A stretch of 64,000 bases of DNA, taken from positions 21,447,667 through 21,511,666 of the forward strand of contig CM022667.1 in the NCBI GenBank assembly GCA_012295275.1, read 5' to 3'. A program made the translations under genes and the position numbers. Under the pieces are notes generated by a model. It searched no databases, was not told the DNA's origin, and saw only the letters and a list, made by a program, of their open reading frames with translations. Shown here piece by piece: positions 13,001 through 25,604 of this stretch (positions are counted from its first letter, which is position 1; each line of letters begins with the position of its first letter). This stretch comes from Chrysomallon squamiferum (lineage: Eukaryota; Mollusca; Gastropoda; Neomphalida; Peltospiridae).

Positions 13001-16000
13001 AATGTAAGACAGTCTTACCTGTTCCATTTTCTGAAAACACTTGACAATGAATGCTTTTTATTCCTAAACAAAAATATTGTAGCTAAAACAGTGTAAGTTA
13101 AGAAACAATAAATTTAGGCATTATGCGCAATTCACAGCTAAATTAGAGCACGTTCCAAATTAAAATGTGTAATAGTCATTGATCTAAAAAAATTTCATTC
13201 ATCTTGTCATAAATTTATTATTACATTTTATGGTACTGAAACAGATTTATTATGATTTTACTAAAACATTTCTTGATGTGTTCAGTTTATGTTTCATTAT
13301 ATTTTTATAGCCCTGGTCAGTGGCAAAAAGCAGTTCAATATTATGATGGAAGTAGCAAAAACTAAATTTGCGATGTTAAAAGAAGTCTTAGAGAAAAAAG
13401 ATAAGCTATATATGGTAATTAAAATGTTATTTTTTATATTTTAAATGGGTCATGCTCTATCACAAACTGATAGATCACATAAATTGAAAAAACAAGATGT
13501 GAATGCTTATTATTATTAATAGTAATTCGTTTTCGTTGTCCATCTATTATCATTAATAAAAAATTAAAATGCAGGTGTTAATGATAATATGTTACAGGTT
13601 TGTTACGGAATTCAGATTGTGTAACCAAATTTGTTACTTCAATCAGAGATCCGCTCCTTTTATTTTTAAGCAATGGAATTCAGATTGCATAACTTAAATT
13701 GTTTAATTTAAAACATACAAGGTGTTTAAGGCAGTTGGGGGAATGTGTACTACAATTCCATTACACCAACTTCTTCTCAATTCACCTCTGGCTTCTAGAG
13801 AGGTGTTGGTCGATCTCATAGATAGTTTGAGCCCCATGACAGGATTATAAAAGTTGAGGCTCTTGTCCAGGATTTTTCAAATAAATAATTTGGGGGTTCA
13901 TTTTCAAAAATTCTTAAAGAATTATTTGTTTAGAGGTATTGAGTATTTTCTCAATTTAATTACAGCTAATTTATGTTTATATCCATTTGAGAAAACAATA
14001 CAACAAAATAATAACGATATTAAAATAAATAAATCAAAACTGAGAAATAATTATGGATCAAGATACATTGAACAATCCTAGTTTGGAATCCTAACTTTTA
14101 TCAAAAGAGCCAAGAGCTATTAGAATTGGCAGATATTCATAATATTTCAATTGCCCAGTCAAACAAGATAGAGCAAATCAGAGAAATTTTAACAGAGGCT
14201 TTGAGAATGAATGTTTTTGTGCATATGATGATGTGTTGATGAATAAAACCTTAAATAGAATCATGACAGATGAAAATGTAGTACCTAAAATAAAAGATAG
14301 GTTACAGTAAGCGACTAAATTAGGTCAAAAACATTTAGTGAAAGCTCAGACTGAAATATAAAAAAATTTGATACGAAAAGTAAATAAGAAAATTTAATCC
14401 AGGTGACAAGGTACTAATATATTTGCCAATCACTAAATCATCTCTGCACAATAAACATTTTGGTCCGTACATTGTAAAAGGTAAAGTTAGTGACACAGGT
14501 TATATTGTTAATATACCAGATCGAGGTAAGTTGACAAGGTTTTGCCATATTAATCTGTTGAAGGATATCATGATCGGATTCCGACCAATCCATCAATAAC
14601 CAGATGGAAATGTCTGCTCATCAAACAGGTGAAAAGTCCAATATTCGGCTGGCTAACAGTGAATCTCAGTTGGACCTGAAATTACATCACCTCTCAAGTG
14701 ATAGACAAAACATAATAAAGAAGGTGATTACGAAGTTCCCTAAATTGTTACCTAATGCACCGAGTATGACTGATGTCACCACCCAGGATCTGGAAATAAA
14801 AGATGTTCTCAAGCCTTCCAGGAATGAAAGAATATGTTCTGTTCAACCCCTGAAATGGCAACACCCAATCACCAGCTGGCTGTAGATGCTAATGATATTG
14901 ATTCCAGGGCAGTCTGTTTAAGAAGATCACAGTGGGATAGACCACCCAGGGTATGGACTGGATGATGTCTACTGATCAACCCATGGCAAACCAAGGAAAT
15001 AATATCTTACTGAAGCTGAGACATTGATGATGTTACTTTTTATTTTATGTATTGTTTGACAAAAACTTTCATGTGTATTATATGCCATTGTTTGACAAAA
15101 AACTTTCACATATATCATTATTATTGTTATTATTATTATTATGTGTCATGTGATACCAGAAAATTTCCAAATCTTAGGTATACTACATTTTCTAAATTTG
15201 TGGAGAGGCGTGTCACAGAAATCAGATTGCGTAACCAAATTTGTTACTTCAATCAGAGATCTGCTGCTTTTATTCTTAAGAATTGGAATTCAGATTGCGT
15301 AACTTTAATTGTTACTTCAAATCACATCTTCTCTTTTATTTTGAAGCTATGGAATTGAAATTGCGTAACTTTAATTATTACTACAGTCACATCCACTCTT
15401 TTTATTGTTTCCTTGTATCATTAATCAAAATTACTTAAATGTATGTTTTATGATTGTATAATCTATTATTATCAAGACACCTGTAATAATTAACTTCAAT
15501 CTTAACTTGCATTGGGTTTATTTCTCTAGTGGATAGATAGATTTTTGATTTATGTAGATTACTGTCAATTTATTGTTTATATTCCTTGTTAGATGGCCAC
15601 TAAAGCACCTTATTACCCTAGACTGAGACTTAATAAAACATACGAGGTGTTTAAAGGTTTGAGCCCTATGACAAGGTGTCAGTTGAAAAGATAATCATTT
15701 GTTTATTCCTCTTTGTGAAGACCATAAATTAGAATTGGTTTATTGAATATAATGGTTAATTTACATTTATTTTCCAAATATAAAATTTTGCTGCCTCATC
15801 AGGATTATTAAATTAAAATAATTGTTATTAATAATTGCAGATTTGAAATAATTCAAGAAATTTGTGTGTAAATCAGCTGTAAACTTGTTGTATCTTTTCT
15901 TCTTCCAGGACAACCAGATTATTAAGAGAATGTTGGCTGTAAGTGATAATAAAGTTGAAAAATTGACTGCAATACAGGACTCTCATGCTGAACAATTAAA

Positions 16001-19000
16001 TGGCCTAAAGTTAAAATTGGTAAATATAATATTATGTTTAAATATTGTCTGTCTTTTCATTGTCAGCTAAACATCTTGCAAACATTCCTCCATGACTGTC
16101 ACTCCCACTCTCTGTTTATATTCTTCTGTTTACTAAATACATGTCAAACATTCGTCTGAAATTAATGAGAAAAGATAATTTTTTTTAAAATAAAATGTAT
16201 TGCTTTATATGGATTGTAAATCTGTATATGCAAAAAAAACAAACAATTCTAATTCAATTTTAATTTATCAAAACAACATAAATATGAAGAATATTTGGTA
16301 AGAATATCTGATATAAAACATGTAAAGTGATGATTAAAATAAAAGATTTCTTTTCAGACTCAGTCAATTGATATGAATGAAAAACTTATTTCTCAAGTGA
16401 TGAAATTACGAGCAAATTCTGAATCACTACAGAAGATAATTGAAAAAACATTTAAAAGATTGAAATTACCGTTACCTAACTTCACCTCAGATGAGCCTGT
16501 ACAGCTGCCTGGTAGGTTTATCCATTTAGACTAATTCATTTTTTTTTTTCATTTTGTCTGTTTTAAAAGTGTTCCAGAAATATTCTTTAGCACAGTCCTA
16601 GATGACTGACAAAGATTTATGTGATATATCCTTTACATAATCATATGATTCAAAGAATGCTTCAGTATGTTTTTGGTTTTTTTTATTTTTTTAATTTGTT
16701 TTGTATGTATTTTGTGGTCCATCCAAAAATGCATTTTAAAGATTCTTTGCTGTTGGTTGATAAAAGAAACCCAAGGAAATATGTTTGTGTATGTGAGTGT
16801 GAGTGTGGGTGTAATAATTATTTCAGATAATGATTCATTATAAGATATGTAAAAGAAATACGTTCATCTTTCATTTTAAGTTTTATTATTTAATCCACAA
16901 AATCTTTTTTTAATTGCAGAAAATTTTAGTGAAGCTATATCTGCATTTGAAGAGATAAAAGATATATTAAGAAGCAGGGTTAGTTGAAGAATTATAAACT
17001 AGTTAAAACTTTTTATTGTTCTGTGTGTAAGTGTTTGTCTTGTTGCATAATGAAACACTGATGATATCAGGTTGCTTAACATGTTTTTGTTTTAGACTGA
17101 TAGTTTTTATAAGGTCTTAATATGGCATTGATTACACATAAGTTGTAACTTTTTAACATTTTTATGTGTTTAACCACACATTATTAAAAATCAACAAACA
17201 AAAGCATTTTTTAATAAAAACCTCTGATTTTGTCTCCCCAAAAATATCTTAATACCAATATAATAATGACTGAGTTATTTCAGTTCAGCTGAAATCAAAA
17301 CATCATAGTTAGACGTTTTGAGAGTGACCTGCAAGACCAGCACAAAGGTATTGTATATATTTGTAAGATATATTATGAAAATATCTGGAACTATAAGTAA
17401 TAGAAGAGCAAGTATTTTTGAAATAAAAGGGGACTAAGTATTTCTTAATAAAAAAACAAAAGTAGATGTCATGAATTCTGAAAATTGAAATTAACATTTA
17501 ATTTGATGTTTTGGGGGATCTTTTTCAAGGAAAACCTTTCTCAACGAAAAGCATCTGCAGATAGGTATTCTTTAGGAGCTGACATTAAGACATCTTCATC
17601 TAAAGAATTTCCACTACAAAAAAAGATTACAATATTTGAAGATGAAGAGTTTCAGGGGATGACAGGTCATAAGGAAAACACATCTGCTCAAGTCAGTAAT
17701 ATTTTTCTTTATTAGTAATTACCATATTAGTGTTTGAACATTTTTAGAATCTTCATTTGAAATTTGGTAACTTTTTAATAAAACATGAACACTTATTAAT
17801 GATTTTGTAGAAACACATAGAAAATAAAACCATTAAGCAACAAGCGCATTTTTGTTTTGTAATATTAATAAAAGAATAATTCAGACTCCAGCTGAAAGAT
17901 ACACACAACATTAAATATTTTTTAAAAACCCAACAGAAATCTCTAATTTTTTAAAGTAATTATTTGTGTCATTTTTCATTTTCTAAGTTACTTTAAAATT
18001 GTTTTTAATTCTGCTTATAGTTGTCACATGCATCTAAATCTGAAAAGCATAATAGATGTTTATCACCATCAGACAGAGACAATTCACAAAATAGGTCTGA
18101 GAGTGGACATTCCATTTTAGCTGAGAAATTGCAAAAAGATTCTTTGTTGCTCAAGAAAGATACATCAGGTATTTCAAAAGATGTGTCATCATCTATTTTT
18201 GGCAACCTAAAAAATAAAAAAATTGACAAAATGCAGGCTGTAAGTAATGAATTTGTATCCAGAACGGCTAAGTCTGAATCCAGAAAATCCTCTTCAGATA
18301 GCAAGCAGGGAAAAATTAAAAATTTTAATAAAATTAAAATATCAAATAAAGTTTCTCAGCCTGATAATAGCTCATGCACTCCAGATAACAGGCTTCCAGC
18401 AGCTACACCCGAAGGTCATAGATCATCAACGAGTACAACCAAAAAACATCAGGTTTCACAGTATAAAGATTTAGCTCCAGACTTCCAGAATCAAATGGAA
18501 AAAAATATGTTACAACAGAAGCATCAAACATCTAGTGATCAATCTACATTGGTAATTAACAAAGACAAATCCTTGATTCCAAGTGATGGGTTTCCTGCAG
18601 GTTCTCATGTTAATGATCAATCTACAGTAGGAAGTAAACCCAAAAATACAACCAAAACAGATCAAGTCTCCCAGCATCAGCAGAAACCTACATCCTCAGC
18701 TGGTAAGGAAGAAACCTTGATTCCAAGTGATGGGTTTCCTGCAGGTTCACCTGTTGATGATCAATCTACAGTAGGAAATAAACCCCAAAATACAACCAAA
18801 ACAGATCAAGTCTCCCAGCATCAGCAGAACTCTACATCCTCAGCTGGTAAGGAAGAAACCTTGATTCCAAGTGATGGGTTTCCTGCAGGTTCACCTGATA
18901 ATGATCAATCGACAGTAGCAAATAAACCCAAATCTAGAATAAAAACAGACCAAGCTTCTGATCATCAGAAATCTTTAGCCTTAGCTGGTAAGGAAGAAAC

Positions 19001-22000
19001 CTTGATTCCAAGTGATGGGTTTCCTGCAGGTTCTCATGTTAACGATCAATCTATAGTAGGAAGTAAACACAAGTCTACAATTAAAACAGATCAAGCTTCT
19101 GATCATCAGAAATCTTTAGCCTCAGTTGGTAAGGAAGAAACCTTGATTCCAAGTGATGGGTTTCCTGCAGGTTCTCATGTTAATGATCAATCTATAGTAG
19201 GAAGTAAACACAAATCTACAATTAAAACAGATCAAGCATCTGATCATCAGAAATCTATAGCCTCAGCTGATAAGGAAGAAACCTTGATTCCAAGTGATGG
19301 GTTTCCTGCAGGTTCTTATGTTAATGATCAATCTACAGTAGGAAATAAACACAAATCTACATTTAAAACAGACCAAGCTTCTGATCATCAGAAATCTATA
19401 GCCTCAGCTGGTAAGGAAGAAACCTTGATTCCAAGTGATGGGTTTCCTGCAGTTTCTCATGTTAATGATCAATCTACAGTAGAAAGTAAACACAAGACTA
19501 CAATCAAAACAGATCAAGCTTCTGAGCATCAGCAGGAGTTAGATGTTACAAGATCTAACCTTCCAATTGTTTCTGCAGCAGATGACAGATCAGAAATAGA
19601 TAGAAAACACAAACTTGCAACCAAAACACATCAGTATGAGCAGGAACATATGGTTCCAAGATCTAGCCTTCCAGCTTTAATCAAGGGAATTGATAGGTCT
19701 AAAGTGGTACGAAGTCAAAACATAACAATGAAACCATCTCAGTATCAAGAGAAATCTGATACTTTTTCAGAAAAACATCAAAGTTCTAGCCGTCCATCAT
19801 TGATCCGTGCAAGTGACCAATCAGCAGAGAAAAGAAAATACCAGATTCCTTCCAAATTGAATAAAGACATTCAGCATCAGCAGATTCAACGAGTTTCAGA
19901 TACTACATTGGAAGGAAATCTAAAAAATACAAATAAATTAAAAAATGACTTTCAGCATTATGAGCAGCTGGAAGTCTCATATGTTACAAGACCAAATCTT
20001 CAAGCAACAGATGCTAGGATTGAAGTAGAAAGAAAGCAGAATACTATAGCCAAATCACATCAAGACTCACAACATCAGCTGTATGCTGATATCTCACTGG
20101 AGAAAGATAAAAACTTTGTTCTATATGCTATTCATCCAGAAATTACACATACACCTGATCAATCTGTGTTAGAAAGAAAACATAACATTAAACCCAGATA
20201 TTTAGAAGACTCTGAACATGATGAAAAATCTGATGTTAAAGGTCCTTTACTTCCAGATGTTACATACACTGGAAGGTCTACATTTGAAAGAAAGCACAAG
20301 ATTACAACTAAATCATACGATTTTCAAAACAGGAATCAGTCTGTAGTGTTAGGATTTAACCTTCCATATGTTTCAGAGGCAACTGATCTATCCACATTGA
20401 AAATGATACATAATATTGCAATCAGATCACATGAAAATTCCTGAGCAATATCAGAAACCTGTAGTCTCTAATCTTACAAGACCTAAGTTTCCAGTTGTCA
20501 AACCTAGAGGTGAAACATCAACATTGGAGAGAAATTACAAGACCTCTGATCAAGGCTTTCAGCATTATAATAAGGAAAATAATATGCAGAAAATGTTTGT
20601 TACTGGTTCTGGGTTTGCAGGTCTGACAAAAGTCAAGATTACAAGCAATTCATATGCACATTCTCAGCAAATGTTCTCAACAGAAAAACCCTTTGTTCTG
20701 AGTCCTGGATATTCACCATTTGCTGCACGTAACAGGTCAGTGGTTGAAAGACGGCCTCAACAGATACCCATGTTAAAAAATCAAGTAGAGGAAAAGGAAA
20801 TGGTAATAATAATTATCTTTATCTACACCTAACCAAATCTTAATTATTTTTGAAAAAAGTTAGTAAAACAAAAATTCAATAAATGATGCACTTACAGTAT
20901 ACAGTAATTTATAATACATTAGAAATTTGGTATAAAAATATTAAAAAGACAAGAAAAAAAAATTGTTTCTGAACTTTACAGTTGAAAAACCCAACAGCTG
21001 ACTTAGATCATTATCATTTAATTCAAATAAGTATAATTGAATGTAGTCTGTTTTTTTTTCTTCTTTTAAATAAATATTAATTCACAAATGTTGATTTGAA
21101 AACCTTCTAAATCTTGACTCAAACTTGTATTCAGCGAGATGAACTGGATCTATTTAGAAATTGATATTTTATACTGTATCAATAAGAATGTGATAACAAA
21201 TTAGCAAAGAAAACAAGAACATAAAGGTGACAAATAACTTTTTTTTTTTTTTTTTTTTAATCAGAATCTAGATCTCTTCATAGGAAACGTTCCAACCTTC
21301 CAGAAGCAGAGAATATTGGCATCAAGATTCACTTCTAAAGTTCCTCGTCAATTCAAACAAGTAGAACAAGTATGTTAAATTTTGAAATGGAAAATTTGGT
21401 TTAAAACATTACGTCAAACTAGGAAACAATAATAAATAAATATAATCTATTAGTAAACCAGCATTTATGTGTTTAGGTGTTTTGTTGAATAATCAAAGTA
21501 AAAATTAATTAGAAGGAATTTTTCGTGTGTGTGTGCGTGCATGCATGCTCTTCAGAATGCCAGTCCTGATTAAACTTCATTTAGCTTTAACAGATTTTAT
21601 TTGTTAACATGTAACTTTGAAAATATTTAATTATTGTTTGAACAGAAGAAAATTTTTCTTTTTCTTACAGAAACAAAATCATAAGAGACAAATTTCTAAA
21701 ATAGAAATTCACGGAAAAGCATTATCTCCAAAAAACATAAGGTATTTAGTAAATTAGTATTTTCTTAAAAATATTTTTGGGGGGCATAATCTTAATAGGA
21801 AACCCACATTTCTGAACTATGCTGATCAAAAAAACAACTAACCCAATTAACTGAAATTGATTTTGCATTTATTAATTATTTAGATTTGAAAGGCGGTTTA
21901 ATATTCAATCTGGGCTGATAATTATAATATAGCAATGATGGAACGTGTATAGATTTATTTAAAAAAAAATTAATTTATATGTTCAGACATTGATATGTTT

Positions 22001-22237
22001 TTTGTTTGTGTGCGTGTGTGTGTGTGTATCTGTATCTGTGGGTGTATGATAAACACACACACACACACACACACATGCCAAAACACCAAGACTTTTTTTT
22101 TTTTAATCTAGAAAGGTTTTTTTCCTAAAATGCAGTTAATTTTGTATTCTTATTATTACCAGTTATAAATGTTACTATAATGAAAAAGACTGCTCTGCTG
22201 ATTTTTTATTTTTTATTTTTTTTTTGCGTTTAGCTGA
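7054..22237 (+). CDS. Large coiled-coil protein with C-terminal tandem-repeat region (18 exons)
   Basis: Not recognised at family level. Exons, all GT-AG and all in phase: 7054-7087, 8190-8265, 8819-8957, 9411-9467, 9652-9732, 10450-10523, 10991-11074, 11415-11461, 12598-12705, 13311-13414, 15909-16019, 16358-16511, 16920-16978, 17530-17691, 18021-20802, 21265-21369, 21671-21741, 22234-22237. The start MESSKKPEMGEG is the only ATG exon that fits phase 1 of exon 2; its donor (GTTGTA) is weak. The product is about 1416 residues if one surplus base near 20440 is ignored. The first 400 residues are charged and mostly helical, with a short IPKVTIYG linker. The giant exon 15 is polar, Ser/Lys/Gln/His-rich and repetitive. 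The last exon adds one residue and the stop, so the C-terminus is tentative. No signal peptide, membrane segment or enzyme motif is visible. A cytoskeletal, ciliary or sperm protein would fit this architecture, but that is a guess. Confidence 0.85.
13601..13846 (+). repeat. 5' LTR of gypsy remnant (internally deleted)
   Basis: Begins TGTTACGGAATTCAG. It shares with the 3' copy the segments TAACCAAATTTGTTACTTCA and AATTCAGATTGC, and later ACATACAAGGTGTTTAA and GAGCCCCATGACA. It is about half as long as the 3' LTR, lacking a central part. The right boundary is approximate. Confidence 0.75.
15211..15680 (+). repeat. 3' LTR of gypsy remnant
   Basis: Begins TGTCACAGAAATCAG directly after the polypurine tract and ends near the GAGCCCTATGACAAGG block shared with the 5' copy. 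It contains a threefold internal repetition of the AATTCAGATTGCGTAAC-type motif (about 15219, 15287 and 15350). The right boundary is approximate and no target-site duplication was identified. Confidence 0.75.
18571..19545 (+). repeat. Coding tandem repeat, 7 units of 144/141 bp
   Basis: Units start at 18571, 18715, 18859, 19000, 19141, 19282 and 19423 (CCTTGATTCCAAGTGATGGG in every copy). The period is 144 bp for the first two steps and 141 bp afterwards, so the frame is kept (48/47 residues). The protein unit opens KEETLIPSDGFPAGS and continues DQSTVGSKHK, then KTDQASDHQKS. After 19545 the same pattern persists in degenerate form to the end of the exon: D-Q/R-S, then ERKHK, then a TK/SH-Q stretch. 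Confidence 0.97.
20431..20446 (+). other. Single-base frameshift inside the giant exon
   Basis: The frame open since 18021 ends at TGA 20442-20444. The next frame, entered by discounting one C at 20440/20441, continues the same repeat-like protein (EQYQKPVVSNLTRPKF) to a consensus donor at 20802/20803. Exon length 2782 is 927 codons plus one base. The following exons are in phase only if that base is surplus. An assembly error, an allele-specific indel or a real disruption are all possible. Confidence 0.9.
22012..22075. repeat. (GT)n and (CA)n arms forming an imperfect inverted repeat
   Basis: A GT-rich run at 22012-22028 faces a (CA)n run at 22053-22075 across a 24-bp spacer, within the last intron of the coiled-coil gene. 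It could fold as a hairpin in the pre-mRNA. Confidence 0.8.
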
Positions 22238-22807
22238 TCTAAAGAACATAAATATGGATAAACGTAAAACATTTTAGTTTTCCTGATAGTTCAAGATGGA
22301 AGGCACATGGGGATCTTGTACTGGTTTTATTATTCTTCATAACATCTACATGCTAGTTACCTGGGTTCAAATAGGTAGCATTTGGAAAGAAAGTTTAGTA
22401 CTTATTTTAAATTTATAGAATAATGGTCCAAATTTTGGAATGTTCTTTTATCTAGTTATTTGTTCATATATTTAATTGTTTATATTTTTATTTTCTGAGA
22501 TATTTTCAAAAGGAATTTATATTTTTATATAAAATGTTTGTAAAAATGAATATTATGTTTTTAAAAACAAGATTTTATTTAATTTTGGTTTGTTAATTTT
22601 TGTCATTAAATTTCAAAAGATTATTATTTAATTGTAAACCTGATAATTTTGTAATATTTCCAGCTGTTTAACCCAAACTGTTATATATTGTGTTTGTATG
22701 TGCATGTGTTTCCATATGTAATAGCATGTGTGGCTAAATGATTTATTTTTATACTAATATTTATTATTTTATTTTCATGTACATTTTTTGAAGGAATTTA
22801 TTTATTA

Positions 22808-22834
22808 TTTATTAATGACATGCACCTTTACACA
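22808..22834. repeat. 27-bp direct repeat, copy 1 (copy 2 at 23860-23886)
   Basis: Both copies contain TTTATTAATGACATGCACCT followed by TTACACA and are identical over 27 bases, 1052 bp apart. The flanks differ. They bracket most of the convergent intergenic region. Confidence 0.9.
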
Positions 22835-23527
22835 AATAGAAAAAAATACCTAAAACTGTTTCATTTTTGGCAACTCTTTTTGTCAAGTAAGCGCTGCTAG
22901 AGAACTGTATGGTATGTCAAAAAAATATTTATATTTAATTTTGGTACGGTGCACAAAATTCTTTGGAATCGGGCTTGCGATAACAAAGGCACTGGGATGT
23001 TAACTGAAAATTTGGACAGCGATTATACCATGGCACAATATCTGCTGTGAACCATCACCATCCACGCTGCAGGAACAGATCTCATAGCAAAGCAGATTTT
23101 CTTTGGAAGCATTTTTCTACTTGTGATCATGTATTTATTTTATATGTATATATTTTATTGCTTAATTATGCTGCATTTCAAAAAATATAAAAAATATTTG
23201 TATTAAAAAAAAGAAAAGAAAAAAAAATAATTTAAAAAAATGAAAGAATATTAAATAAACATTTTAAAAGAATACAATGTTTTCTTATTTCTTTTTGTCG
23301 AATTTTATTATTAATGCAAACTTGCTGAATATTCTTGAAAAAAATTGTTTGATTCTAGAATGATCTGGTAACATAAACGTTTTAAAAACAATTTTAAAAA
23401 ATTTAAAAAAAATGGGAAAAAAAAATGAGTAGCAAAGCAAATATAACAAAGACATTTCTTTTTTATACCTGAATATATTTCCCTGAAAATACAACCAAAG
23501 TGTGTATATATATATGTGTGTAAATAT

Positions 23528-23552
23528 CATATTTCTTGGTGTGATTATATAG

Positions 23553-23587
<35 letters not shown>

Positions 23588-23622
23588 TATATACATACAC
23601 ACATATCACACCAAGAAATGTG
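23528..23622. repeat. Inverted repeat with microsatellite loop
   Basis: The left arm (23528-23550) contains ATTTCTTGGTGTGAT. Its exact reverse complement is at 23605-23619, with further near-matches outward. The loop is (TACA)n and (TA)n. It would form a hairpin of 15 or more base pairs in DNA or in a 3' UTR transcript. Confidence 0.9.
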
Positions 23623-24680
23623 ATTAACTAAAACAAAATATGTTCTAAAAACAAAGAGAAAAGATAAATTCATCTAACTACAGTATAATTTATTTTCTTT
23701 CACCAACAAGGAATAGAAAATACATTTCATTAAAAGTACCTTAGGTGGTGAAAATGAATGACTTCATGATTCATGATATCCCATGTTGAAGAAAAAATAC
23801 TTTGGCTTTTGAATGTCAAATGTACAAAGTCAGACAAAATATATTTCTTTGTTTTCCTTTTTATTAATGACATGCACCTTTACACATAATAAAATAACAA
23901 GTTGTTATACTTTTTAAAGAAATACAAACTGTGAAAGAAAATCCCTAAGGAATGGCTGCACAATGATTCTATTTATGATTTTGTGTGTATGGTGTGTGTA
24001 TTTTGTGTTCAGTATGTTAAAAAGAAAAAGACATGGGCTTATTAAAAAACACATAAAATATATTTTGTCTGTTTGGGTATTACCACCATAGGTACCTTTA
24101 ATATGAAAAGTCAAATACCAATATCAATTATATAAATGTACCATTTAAAAGTTAATGGTTTTCACAGTTCTGAGAAAAAAAGATGTAACAAATCTGTAAT
24201 ATTTCTTCTTTTAATTTGAAACCTGATATAAATTCTGGATTAATGTTTATAACAAGATCCAGTCTGAGATAAATTCAATCACAATGATCAATATCATCAC
24301 AGTATTGTAGCGCTTGTAAAAAAACATCTTTCCCTGCAAGTAGCACCTGAACATATTAGTATAAGGCCAGATAGGAACAACCCCTGCAACTTTCTGTTGT
24401 AATTTGCTATTATAATTCTCTGAAGTATTGGGTTTTTTCCATTTGTCATTTCAAATTTTATCAGTATTCTGAGAATTGGAAAAATATTATTGATAAAAAT
24501 TAGCTGAAAAATGCTGTTAATGTTTCTTTTGTTTTTAATGGATTTCAGTGTTATTTTAATATCTTTCAATAAACCAAATCTGGAAACACCTTGCCATTAA
24601 TTATTCAGTAGCAAATCTGTTTTTTTGTGTTTTTTTTCAATTGGAGGGGTTCAGGAATGACAAGAGAGAAACAATTATTT

Positions 24681-25564
24681 TTAGTCTGGTAATTGTCTAT
24701 TAATGAAGGTCTGACTGTATGTGCTTTCTCCTAGCAAAACTTCTTGAAAAACTGCCTCTTTCCAACCAAAAGTCCTGTTAGGAAAGTTGACACGCTCCAC
24801 TGTCCAAGTGTGGTCTTCTGTGTGCAGAATGTACTGTTTTGTTCTGTACTTCTGTTGCCGAAAACTGTAACCACCAACCAGTACTATATCAGTTCCTGTC
24901 TGCCATGTAGACAGGCAGGCTGTGAAATGTGTGGGAAACTTTGACACCAGCTGTGTCCACTGATTGGCCTCTATGTTATAAACTTCACAAATCTGTCAAA
25001 ATAAAATCTGTTTAATAGAATGTTGGTTCAAATTACATCACAATTAAAAATTAATAATCTTAGTATTCTTACTCATTAAAATTAACATAAATGGCAAAAT
25101 AATTACAAGTACTGTGTGCATAAAATGCAGAGGTAAATTCTGAATTGAAATAAGAGATTAATTAAATATAATTTTATCGATAATTTTATTTGTTAATAAA
25201 CTTCACAGGATTTGTGATAAAAAAAATTAAAAATGAAATTTGTATAAATTAATTATTAAGGTGATAATATTGTTATCATACATATTTTTTTTAGTTTGCT
25301 TATCAGTTGCTTATTATTTATACTTAAAGCTTGTGTAATCATGTTAATCATACGTCTACACCAATATAGTGTATATTTATATAATCTTTTTAATTTACTT
25401 GACTAAGTTGAATATTCCTTCACAAACTGCATCTGATACATTTGGTTATTTTTCAAAGTATATGCAATACAAAATTTGATTTGATTCAAACATTTTCAAA
25501 TATTCAACTTGTTCAGAAAATTGAGATCACTAATATATATGCCAGCCTTTTTCTCCATTATACT

Positions 25565-25604
<40 letters not shown>

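Larger units (their letters stand above)
13601..15680 (+). mobile_element. Decayed Ty3/gypsy LTR retrotransposon, Gmr1-like gene order
   Basis: This lies wholly inside the 13415-15908 intron. Directly repeated LTR-like sequences bound it. At 14398-14575, reading through stops and frameshifts, is the typical C-terminal end of a gypsy integrase: NPGDKV, then HFGPYIV, then a CHINLL-like CHINLLK end. Immediately downstream (14604-14800) comes a segment like the leader that precedes reverse transcriptase, ending KFPKLLPNAPS followed by a TTQDLEIKD stretch. RT, RNase H and gag are essentially missing. A purine-rich tract (about 15198-15210) sits next to the 3' LTR as a polypurine tract should. Multiple stops show it is dead. 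Confidence 0.85.
22238..24680. other. Convergent intergenic region (3' UTRs of two genes)
   Basis: Lies between the stop of the plus-strand coiled-coil gene and the stop of the minus-strand Kelch gene. Candidate plus-strand poly(A) signal AATAAA at 23254-23259. A more complex patch at 22880-23110 has no open frame worth reporting. Minus-strand polyadenylation would use one of several TTTATT motifs near 23860-24240. A long inverted repeat and a 27-bp direct repeat lie here. No gene was found. Confidence 0.5.
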
